Below are positions 13,160-22,949 of a stretch of DNA of 64,000 nucleotides, piece after piece. Under the pieces are notes generated by a model that had not been told where the DNA came from, searched no databases, and saw only the letters and a list, made by a program, of their open reading frames with translations. The translations under genes and the position numbers were made by a program. Source of the DNA: Arenicola marina (taxonomy: Eukaryota > Annelida > Polychaeta > Arenicolidae); contig OZ025249.1 of the NCBI GenBank assembly GCA_964019135.1, forward strand, positions 32,625,759 to 32,689,758, in the 5' to 3' direction. Positions within the stretch are counted from its first letter, which is position 1; every line of letters begins with the position of its first letter.

Positions 13160-13960
13160 GAGAGAGACGCCAGACACAAAGGGTGGCGGCCACGCCTTGC
13201 TTCAGGCGCCATGAAGGTCATCTGTGGCTCTGAGAGAGCGAGAGAGACGCCAGACACAAAGGGTGGCGGCCACGCCTTGCTTCAGGCGCCATGGGGGTCA
13301 TCTGGAGCTCTGAGAGAGCGAGAGAGACGCTAGGTACAAGGCCAGGGTGGCGGCCACGCCTTGCTTCAGGCGCCATGAAGGTCATCTATGGCTCTGAGAG
13401 AGCGAGAGAGACGCCAGACACAAAAGGGTGGCGGCCACGCCTTGCTTCAGGCGCCATGGAGGTCATCTATGGCTCTGAGAGAGCGAGAGAGACGCCAGAC
13501 ACAAAGGGTGGCGGCCACGCCTTGCTTCAGGCGCCATGGAGGTCATCTATGGCTCTGAGAGAGCGAGAGAGACGCCAGACACAAAGGGTGGCGGCCACGC
13601 CTTGCTTCAGGCGCCATGGGGGTCATCTGGAGCTCTGAGAGAGCGAGAGAGACGCTAGGTACAAGGCCAGGGTGGCGGCCACGCCTTGCTTCAGGCGCCA
13701 TGAAGGTCATCTATGGCTCTGAGAGAGCGAGAGAGACGCCAGACACAAAAGGGTGGCAGCCACGCCTTGCTTCAGGCGCCATGGAGGTCATCTATGGCTC
13801 TGAGAGAGCGAGAGAGACGCCAGACACAAAAGGGTGGCGGCCACGCCTTGCTTCAGGCGCCATGGAGGTCATCTATGGCTCTGAGAGAGCGAGAGAGACG
13901 CCAGACACAAAGGGTGGCGGCCACGCCTTGCTTCAGGCGCCATCGAGGTCATCTGATGCT
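13160..13960. repeat. Right edge of 84-bp array: 80/81-bp variant monomers and a 4-monomer HOR
   Basis: From about 13168 most monomers replace GCTAGGTACAAGGCCAGGG with GCCAGACACAAAGGG and read CTATGGCTC instead of CTGGAGCTC, giving 80- or 81-bp units. A four-monomer block (84+81+80+80 bp, 13291-13615) is repeated as 84+81+81+80 bp (13616-13941). The last recognisable monomer decays near 13942-13965 into unique sequence. Confidence 0.9.
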
Positions 13961-14274
13961 CAGAGACAAAGAGACTCTAAACATGAGACGAGACTGTAAA
14001 ACACACATGATAGGGTACATGCACGCCTCCGCAGACAAAACTCTACTGTGCCACGAATACGATGGCCGCTGAGAATTACCCTTGCGGGTCTTGGCGACTG
14101 CTCGACCTGCCACGCGAGGTTTGTATTTCTGGGCGTCATGGAGGGTCATGGAGGGCGGTCCCCACCATCTCTATCTTTAGATGGTTCGGGAACATGGCAC
14201 TTGGATTGTGATCTCTCACGGTGAATTTTCTTGTTCATGCGCCATGTACGTATGGGGCGCCAAGTGTTACCCCC
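13961..14274. other. Unannotated spacer between satellite and foldback element
   Basis: Unique sequence with no convincing gene, RNA or repeat. Short open frames here have no recognisable product. Confidence 0.6.
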
Positions 14275-15015
14275 TTCATTTCGTCGACGAAAGTTGATTT
14301 CGTCGACGAAATAGCAATTACGTCGACGAAATAGCAATTACGTCGGCGAAATTCAACTTTCGTCGACGAAATGGTAATTACGTTGACGAAATACAAATTA
14401 CGTCGACGAAATAGCAATTCCGTCGACGAAATAGCAAATCCGTCGACGAAATAGCAATTACGTCGACGAAATGGTAATTACGTTGACGAAATACAAATTA
14501 CGTCGACGAAATAGCAATTACGTCGACGAAATAGCAAGACGTAGACGAAATAAAACTTTCGTCGACGAAATAGCAATACGTAGACGAAATACAACTTTCA
14601 TCGACGAAATAAAACTTTCGTCTTGATCCAATTTATTTTGTCCGGTGATAGCTACAACACGGAACAACCTGACAAAGCGCGGAAACCGGATCTTCCACCT
14701 ACAAACACCGAATGACACGGAGCATGGTGAGTGTGTCGGGCAGTGGGGGGGGGGGGGGAGGCGGGGCATATCCCGCTGAGGACAAGATGCCTCGATAGTA
14801 TAGCCCGGTACATTACTGGGTATAAGTTTGCAGGTATCTCTGTATAAATCGGTGTTTAGAGACGGAAGCCCCGATTTTCGCGTTTGTCAGCTCGTTGTTC
14901 CGTGTTGTAGCTATCACCGGAAATAACTAATTGGGTCAATACGAAAGTTGCATTTCGTCGACGAAAGTTATCTTACGTCGACGTAATTTGTATTTCGTCG
15001 ACGTACATGTCTTGG
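14275..15015. mobile_element. Foldback-type inverted-repeat element with CGTCGACGAAAT subrepeats
   Basis: The left part (about 14275-14625) is a tandem of roughly 20-bp units around the palindrome TTTCGTCGACGAAA, with spacers such as AGCAATTA. Next comes a unique arm (about 14616-14709, including CCGGTGATAGCTACAACACG) that recurs inverted at about 14851-14950. The right part (14945-15012) holds three more palindromic motifs in the opposite orientation. The loop (about 14710-14850) contains a run of 14 or more G. Long inverted repeats made of outer tandem subrepeats are typical of foldback-like DNA transposons. No transposase frame and no certain target-site duplication were found, so it would be non-autonomous. 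Confidence 0.75.
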
Positions 15016-18000
15016 TAATAAATACGAACCGATTAAAAGACACGACCGGCGCTATGTATTGTCAATTGTTGTTACGCTAAACATTTCGAGTGGCAATTAT
15101 AAGCATTATTACTGCACATATTTAGCAGATAATAAGTAAAAAGGCATGTTGTTAAAGACTAAGTTTGCCAGATTGGCACATCTTATGTGTAAAAAGTGTG
15201 GGTTTATTGCGGACTTTAATCGCAGAAGATTCGCGATCGTGGTTTGGCTTTTAACCAAAGGATAGTTATGATAACGCATTATTTCTGATACCGTTAACAC
15301 CAACGACTCCGACTCTAGTCTAGCAAATAAAACGAGAATCATATTGAAAGTAAAAACATTGCTGACGAGCATTCTTGCGGCCGTATCTTCACATATCATG
15401 TTCGAGGCGACTGTTCAAGCTGTCGGATTGCCGTTGCTCTCACATCGCCTCTGTCATGTTGCTTTCCAAAGAAGCTTCATCATATTTTGAAGCCGGATAC
15501 AACGGAAAAGAATCGTTGTGTCTTTCATGGCAACGGTAGGCGTTGACGCGCGCGGGGTGTGGGGGGGGGGGGGGGGGGGCAGCGTAACACGCTCGCCATT
15601 TTTAGGTATGGCATCACATGGGCTCATATTTCTTCCGCTTAATACATCAAAAGTGACAAGGCAGTGGCAGCCGTTGAACAATTTTCGACAAGTGCATAAA
15701 ACTCAATATCCAATTTAAACATAAAACGTTAATCTTATTGACCGACAATTGCTTGTGTCAACTTGTTTTGCTGCGATCAATGGAATATAACATAACAACG
15801 TACTGATCATGTGCTGAATTACTCCGTTCACAACTGGGGTACCGACATCAAACATTTCCGAAAAAGTAAATGACATTATACCCGTAGAATGGCATAAACG
15901 TTGCATGGTGTTGGTGGAACTGCCGCCTAGGCGACAAGCGCCGCTCTTTCTACCACGACCCCACGTTAGAAGGGAGGGTGAGGACGGTTGGGGGTCGGGT
16001 GGAGTGGAGTCATGCGTTCATCGTCATTGTTGGCAGGGTGCCCAATTTTGACTCGTAGAGTGGGAGGCCATGGTTCGGGAAGCGGCCGCTTGGGAGTGGG
16101 GGGGGGGGGGGTGGGGAGCCCTACATTACTATAGTGGTGGAGGTGTGCCGCCCATGCCGTAAAGAGGATTTGGAGAGTGAGAGTATAGTGCCCGATTTTG
16201 TGTCATATTATTACATGTGTCCATGATCATGGAAGCTACAATGAAAATTTCGGGTGATTTGAATGTCCGTCCGACTGTGGTGTTATGAGAGAAAAACCTT
16301 GCTGAAAGGTCTATGTTTAGAACAATTTTGCGTGACATTTGATGGCTTACTTTAATTTAAGAACAATGATGATGCATTGAACTTCGAAATAGCATCAAAA
16401 TTGCCTTTGGTTGCATAAAGGTAGTATATAGCTACACATTTATTGCAAAATAAAATGTGGAATAGCAAAAATATATGTTGATGTCGTGACTGATGACCGA
16501 ATACGCCCTTTTGGGCCATTCATATATCCACTATATGAAATGTGCCTTCACATCACCGTGTCTGCTTCCGGTCGGTCGGGCATCCGTCTTCCTCAAGCTG
16601 ACGTTCGCCCGTCAGCCTCGAGACGCTCACTCCGGAAGAAGACAAATCGATTCACCAAATCCTGCGGCATAGCTATTTTGAAGCAAAACCACCATTTTAT
16701 AAGCATTGGGTTCTTGTGTAGTAACCTCTGCGCACATTTTATTGTTTTTTAAGCTTACCTATGCATGTTACACATCCAGGGTGTCTCCTTTTGCATGGCT
16801 TCTTTTGTCCCAACAGTACGAGTGGTAAACACTAGACTTTAATTGCTTACTAGCACGCACAGCACAGTTGATCTAACTTATGTATTCCTGTAATTATTAG
16901 CCTCAACCCATATACAGATTGGTCCTGAAGACTTTTCCTGATTCTCCAAATATGTTTGTCCCAGGGTCCAGTTTACATAATGTCTCAACAGTAACGGTTT
17001 TGGTCCAACAGTAACGGTGATGAATATCCAAGAGCAGAACATATATATTATCAAAAAAAAAAAAATCCTAATGTTGATGGAGGAATGATTATGAACTATA
17101 CTAACTATTTCAGGCATTAAATATTCCATAATGAATTAAATTTACACTTGTTTAGCATGTTTAAAAAGTCTCACTGCAGCAGTCCTCTCCTAATGTCTGA
17201 CGTATTTACAGTGATGCCTAAATTACTGTGCTCAGAGCAAATTCAATAGTCAGTTTCTTTTGAATTTTTGACTGGAGAACAATTTTTATGCGAAGGGAAC
17301 ATTTACCGTTACTGTTGGGACAATATTATGGTATCAATGTTAAGCATATTTTAATTTGTTATGTCTGCCTTCATGTAAATCTACATCTATAAAAAATTTG
17401 GAGCAAGAAATGTCCAAATTTATAATATATTGTGAAGAAGACATGACAGACAACCTTTTTATTTCTTATCATAGACCCTTTGCAATTTTACTGATTACAA
17501 TTACATTAATGAGTTTTTGTGTTTTCAAACCAGTATTCACCCCTAATGATATTGTTTTGCCTGGATCCAGTCATGTACAGACAGTGCAGTATCTTTTCAT
17601 TTTGGCTGTATTTTGAATAAGGAAATCTCACATTTCAGAAAAAAGGGGTCATTTGGGCGGCACATATGTATATACCTAACTATAGGTAGTGCCCCCCCCC
17701 CCGGGGGGGGGGGTGCAATGTGTAACTTGATACAGCTGCTGTCTAAGAAACTAGATGTCACTGAAGGGTGTATGGAGAGGACTGCCGTACTACAGAAAGG
17801 CCGTATGGGTTAGGGTGGGTGGGGTGGCAGTCTATCGGGGTGGTGGGGAGGGGTGGAGGGAGAAGTGGTGCGTGAAGCTAGCAGCCGGGTCGCAGCCGAG
17901 TCGACTCTAAGCAATTGTTCTCATAGTGGTCGGAACACACCTTTGAATGTTTGGTGGTTTTAAAATTCACACGAGCAATCTTGCGTAGCCATTGCCGCAA

Positions 18001-18090
18001 AAGCTGTTGGTCGCCTAGTCGATAGCGATAGAAAGATATCCTGCTTTTGCTGTCCCTTTTCGCTTTTTCGTGTTGGTTCAGGGGAAGGTA
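15016..18090. other. Unannotated AT-rich stretch with homopolymer runs
   Basis: No recognisable gene. It contains a 19-base G run ending at 15579, another G run near 16098-16111, an A run near 17055 and a perfect C11G11 palindrome at 17692-17713. A possible small TIR element is listed separately. Short open frames encode nothing I recognise. Confidence 0.6.
16805..17323. mobile_element. Possible small TIR element (TTGTCCCAACAGTA ends)
   Basis: TTGTCCCAACAGTA at 16805-16818 is matched by its exact reverse complement at 17310-17323. The similarity continues inward with a gap (GTGGTAAA against ACGGTAAA). Two further copies of CAACAGTAACGG lie inside at about 16996-17017. The interior is AT-rich and non-coding. 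There is no clear target-site duplication, so a fragment of a larger element is equally possible. Confidence 0.4.
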
Positions 18091-18094
18091 GTCG

Positions 18095-18145
18095 TCAGTG
18101 ACGTCAACGCCTTGCGTGTGATTGGCTAACTCTGGTCACGTGTTC
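18095..18145. promoter_or_regulatory. Cluster of CRE, inverted CCAAT and E-box motifs
   Basis: TGACGTCA (18099-18106), ATTGG (18121-18125) and CACGTG (18137-18142) fall within 45 bp. These are known animal promoter motifs (CREB/ATF, NF-Y, bHLH), but no gene with a recognisable product starts nearby, so a promoter role is only a possibility. Confidence 0.25.
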
Positions 18146-19059
18146 AAAACATGTCGACACCCGCTTGTTGGGCGAAAATGTGTATTTTATACTGTTGATG
18201 TACGATTTCCTCGATAAGCTTTCTTTTTAAACAAAACGATTAACGGCAAATAGATTTTATACCAAGTCTTTTATTTTTATATCACCTTGCAGCCCCCCGG
18301 TATTTTCTTTTAACCATTGAAAGATAGGACCAAAAATCTGGAAAATTGCTAGAACGTTCACAGTTTTTATTTAATCACGCGGCAAATAATTTCACATATT
18401 GGTACTTTATATACTTTTTTCCAATTTTTTGCAAATCGCTTGAACAAACTTCAACATGGAATCTTATAAGATCATGACTCAATTTCACCACAAAAGGTAC
18501 AATTCAAGCAAACGACACTTTGCCTAATACATAACATTAGTATTTGGGCGCGGATGACTATTTTGATCAAGGTCATGCCTCCAAGGTAAAGGTCACCGCA
18601 AGGTCCATGTCACGAAAGGTGTTTTTCCGCGTAACTCCGTTCATATTAGGGCTATAGGTCCACTTTAAAAAAAAAATTATCTTCAGAGAGAGCCGGAAAG
18701 GCGTTATTGGCTCAGATTTTTCTGAAAGTTGAAAGTATTAGTGTTAAAATTGTGACTACATAAACGCAGGTAGATGAGCCATATGTGGGGAAATATGTAC
18801 CCATGTTAACGACATCATGTTCGCCAAGAGGCATCGAAATCAAACAATTAGTTCGACGCTAGAAAATAATAAAACTTTGCCATGGCCAATCCAATTATAA
18901 AGCCTCGACAAGCCAAATGACGGACGGTGCTATGACGTTTCGGCCTATAGCTCGGTCGATGTTGCATGGACATAGTCGCAGTCGGTACTAAATTGTTGCA
19001 CCTATCCCCCCATTTTCTTCTTTCTTCTCAACCTATGCTTGAGCATCTCGCTGGTATCT
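18146..19059. other. Unannotated AT-rich stretch
   Basis: No gene, RNA or repeat that I can support. Confidence 0.55.
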
Positions 19060-22000
19060 GAATTTGTTGGATTGACTGTTAACCCAGAGGCCATACAAAG
19101 CCAGTGGGAAGTCCCAGCAGCCCTTCCCAGAATGCCGCGCGGTGGCTCTCTGAAAGCATCCTCCATATTTTTACAACAGGCAATAGTTTTTACTGGTCCT
19201 TCATGCATAAACCCGAAGCAATTGTCAATTTTCCTCTCAAAGGCAATCAAAAATATATGTCATCAAAGGTCTTGAAGTTTTGTATTCACCAGCAGTTTAG
19301 TTAAAGGACCCTTTTCAAATTACCCTGGGACTAGATTTTTGCCCGGCGGCTCTCTCTGCATACTAATGGCGTTGGAAAAGCCCGGATCTGAATGGTTCTG
19401 TTCCCTTTTTGTGGGAGACAGCCGTAGACTAATCTGTCAACACTGACCCTCAAACCACCATTTTAACCAAAGTCTTTACTTGGATCTCAGCTGTCAGATA
19501 GAGAGGTATGGTTTCATGGAATGACCAGGGTCGCTCTTCTTGTCTCTGACTCTGACTTTTGGAATGAGGCAAGACAATTATTGTAATGCCTTATCAAGTC
19601 AAGCTTCACTGTGATTTTTGCATATACTTTATGATGTTTGGCATTAAATATGTAACTGTGTTCAGCATCATCACAATGCTCTACTGATGCGACATGGATC
19701 TATCTCAATATGGAAATGATCGAACGACTGGATCTTGTCTTTTCATGAATATCAGCGTTTTATAAGTATGTCAAGTGAGAAACGCCAAAATGTGCTTCTG
19801 AACTTGGTTCTCCTTTTCTTCGATTCGCAAAAATAAGGCCCGTTTAACTCGTGCTCTTTTTGCAAGGCCGGCCTATTATGTCGAGAGTAAACCGGTCTTG
19901 TGGCCGCGTAACACCAATCCTGAGCTTATCCCCCGCCTTATCAGGATAACAATAATAGATTTATTTCATATGAAACATGTACATCGCAAACTGAGCAGAG
20001 GCAGTGTTTATATGTTCGCGAATGAAGAATAAAACTAATAAACAAACAAAGAATTAAAGAATAAAAAAAACATTTTTTGAATCTAATTTACTAATCTTTC
20101 AATCTAAGTTACCTACTCTGCGGTTTACGCCAATAGTTCACGAGACCCAGAGCCAAATCGGGCTAATAAACACGTTCATGAAGTGACCGTCATCCTGGTG
20201 GTATCTCCTTGTATTGTGTCTTGATGTTTACAGAGGGCAATGTCCATGAATAAGGGGGTAATCGCTATCTCTATCGCTGATGAATGTATGGGCCAGCCTG
20301 GTGAATCACAACTAGGACTGGGTAACATACGTCCCCAAGCTATGGCTTTGTGCAGGGGATGCCTCCCTAAGTGTGTTGTCTAGGGATGCAAGTCTGCGTC
20401 AGACCCCAATAGCTCTATGGCACATTGGCAAACGGGCTGTGTTGCTACAACTGCTGTGAAATGCGTTCCCCATCACCCTCGCCTTGCTCACAGAACCCCT
20501 CCAACAACCATCCTCAGCCCGAGGCTGACCGCATACAACCGCTCCCCCACCCCCCACCCCCAGACCCCCGGAACCGCCTTCTTGACAGTGCTGCCACCGA
20601 TAACAGAATCACCAAGGAAATCCTGCCGTCAAAACTGACGAGATCCAGAATATTTCGCCTTTTTCTTTGGCAGCAATCCCTCAAACATAACACCCGGCGT
20701 GTCCATCCTGACACTGAAGCTGTAGATCAGGTCGTAAATTAAATAAGTAGACAGGACAAAGCTAGAAACGTGTTGGACCTGACGGCGCCAGACAGAATGG
20801 AGTACAGCCCAGATTGGTTGGAGGTCAGAGAATACTTCCACCAGTACCCCCCCCCCCCCCTATCCCACACGCCGTCCTCCCAAACACCAATAAAAAGGGT
20901 TGAGTGTGATTTCGGCTTGCTGTCGGGGACGATTAATTTGAAGAGAAAGCAATTGGTTCAGGGCGTTAGTTTCAAACGGTTTGGTATTTTATTGACACGG
21001 GTGCTATTTAATACTATTTAATACTCATGTTTCATAACTAATTTACGTATAAGAAATTATAATGTTCCATGTGGAAGATCGCTGAACGGTTGCCGTCTCA
21101 TTACGTTTGTCATTTGACATCATAATCAGCGCAGTGACTTACATTTCTTCCTACATTAGTTCTACATATAATTTGACTTCCCCTCACAGGTTTTAGCCCT
21201 GAGTCTGTTATAATTGAAGCGGAAGTGCTTCATTTGAATCATGTGCCAGGCCAGGTAAGCATTAACATCAGTGAACCGGGAGACTTGTCTATATCTATTG
21301 CGATGGGTCCGGGGTCACCAGATAACTCCTGGCGGTATCGCTTACCATGACTACCGAACAGTATTCTGCTCCTAAGTAAGAGAAGCGAGAACAATGAGAG
21401 ATAAATTAGACTGATATGAAATCCGCCTTACACCATCGATGTTATTGTGTCTCGTGGGACTAATGTTTCTCTAACAGCGATATGGAATTAACATCCTGGG
21501 CAGCTTCATTATGGCTTATCCCACCATAGGCCATAAGGCCCGGAACATTTTGCGGCCTGACACAAGCACCTCCAGAACCAGCGTAGTTCGCCGACGTGTA
21601 AAGTGTGGGGAATGATCCGGCCGACTGATGACAAATATAAATATAAATTACTTAAACGACGAAATAGTCGTGCATGCATGGTCTTATCAGCAGGTAATTT
21701 TGTTTTATTTGCCGTCCTCTAAGTTGAGACAATTTTAATAGAGATGCGGGAATTTGTATATATAATGTATAAGTGATTGAAGAGGTCATGCTGTACATAC
21801 GCGTTAGGTCAGATTATTTACTCTAGTAAAAAATTAAATTGAAGTCCTATTAAAGTAAAAGTTTTTCACGGCCTCAGTCCAATACAATGAAATATGAAAT
21901 ATATTCGTTGTGTAAATGCAGCTGTAGGAATCGATGCTGCCTCGGTTGCTCATTATTCAGTAACAAAGCAACAGGTAAGCGACATATATTACATGGTACA

Positions 22001-22720
22001 AACAAGCATTGAATTTTGCCCGATGCAAACACCGTGGAAGCAAAGGTGTAAGTGGTTTGTTTAGATGTGATCCATTGTGACAGGTGTGTGGCTTTTCTAA
22101 CTAATAGATGGCAATACATGAGAGACTAGAGAAGGCGACGTTACAAAGGGACGGATACTGCATGACTATCTTGGGTTGCTCTAACGGATTTTCACCTGGC
22201 AATATTGCGCTTGACTGCGATTCCCAAGCTGTCCCATAGATTCAACATTTGCGTGACAAGCAATGTATAACCAGTACATTAACTCATATAAATATCTAAG
22301 CACCACATTTGTGTTATAATGGGTGTTTGTGCTGATGAAACAGGTGGTCCGTCCAACGTGGCGTGAATACAGCCATCAGCCTTTGGCATGCAATGCGGAA
22401 ATGTTCGTCTTCATCAATGTTGTATTCCGTCCCCAATCTGCCCATTCCAGTCTGAGGCCGCCCAAATGCAACTATACAACCGTTCTTTCACATTCCACCA
22501 TTGTTGTAACATCACCCATCGTACCATGTGATAACCAATAATGCGACAACCCCTCAAGGCTATTGCTTCTTCCTTCTGAGCGGTCTATGTCTAGGTTTCC
22601 GGTGTGCTGTGTATCTCACCCGTAGACGCCGAACGGATTTCACAGGAACTAATGCACACAGCTACAGGTGGCGTTCATTGTTTCACCTCAAAAGCTCCGA
22701 GGACTACGAACAGCGTGAAC
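19060..22720. repeat. Segment P, copy 1, of a tandem duplication
   Basis: Homologous along its length to 26795-29920. Matching anchors include TGTTAACCCAG at the left end (19077 against 26808), AATCGGGCTAATA, GATGGGTCCGGGGTCACC, CACTTATTTAATTTACGACC (inverted in this copy) and CACAGGAA near the right end. Identity by eye is roughly three quarters to four fifths, with many indels. About 775 bp (19350-20125) are absent from copy 2, and about 20508-20790 is inverted relative to copy 2. The unit resembles no transposon I know and could be host sequence duplicated with a neighbouring gene. Confidence 0.85.
20579..20778 (-). pseudogene. Exon-like segment in P copy 1, inverted and probably decayed
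   Basis: On the minus strand, directly after an AG (acceptor-like, plus-strand CT at 20779-20780), the frame reads VQHVSSFVLSTYLIYDL and continues through SFSVRMDTPGVMF and GLLPKKKAKYSGSR. P copy 2 has a parallel peptide on the plus strand starting at 27474, also directly after an AG. Over 46 aligned codons I count 9 synonymous and 11 amino-acid-changing codon differences, fewer replacements than neutral drift would usually give, but weak evidence. A 4-bp insertion after the SR codons shifts the frame in this copy, which then stops. I do not recognise the product; the hydrophobic stretch could be a membrane segment. It may be a broken exon or a chance open frame in a duplicated repeat. Confidence 0.3.
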
Positions 22721-22949
22721 GAATTGTTTTTCACCAACAAGTGTTCGTTTTGCCAAAAGAAGCACTCTTTTTACCAAACACCGCTTCAGTGTATATAAGC
22801 CTAAGTTTTTCTTCTTGTTAGATGTGACCCCGATCGATGGCAGAAAAGAAATGATGTTGGAAAAAGGAAAACAAAACAATGCTTCCTGTTCGCCCTGGAG
22901 TCGTTTGCATTGCCAACTAATGTTCAACTGGTCAAAAAAACATGGTTAC
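22721..22949. other. Junction between P and Q in copy 1
   Basis: Not matched at the P-Q boundaries of copy 2, but the motif around AGTGTTCGTTTTGCCAA (near 22740) recurs at about 32257 inside the 8-kb region that interrupts copy 2. A TATATAAG occurs near 22791. No gene is supported. Confidence 0.45.

Larger units (their letters stand above)
1..13960. repeat. 84-bp satellite array with higher-order structure
   Basis: About 166 head-to-tail monomers, running off the left edge of the window. The monomer is 84 bp, GC-rich, and carries GGCGCCATGG, then GAGCTC, then a purine block (GAGAGAGCGAGAGAGACG). Monomers differ mostly by single substitutions, for example GAGCTCTGAG versus GAGCTCACAG, or GGCGCC versus GGCACC. 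Two-base deletions recur near 2166, 3415, 5102 and 8040. Because 84 is divisible by three and the consensus has no stop in one frame of each strand, kilobase-long open frames exist on both strands (for example 8091-13214 plus and 8027-12049 minus). The plus frame reads a 28-residue repeat starting MEVIWSSERARE; the minus frame reads one starting MTSMAPEARRGRH. I see no signal peptide, known domain, promoter or splice signal, so I treat these as by-products of the period. No known satellite family was recognised. Confidence 0.97.

Noticed and set aside
35-13214. Long open frames in the 84-bp array as repeat-protein genes
   Set aside because: They follow from a stop-free unit divisible by three, occur on both strands, and are broken by TAG monomers and 2-bp deletions repeated in each HOR copy.
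1-13960. CRISPR array
   Set aside because: The repeats are contiguous with no unique spacers, and the context is eukaryotic.
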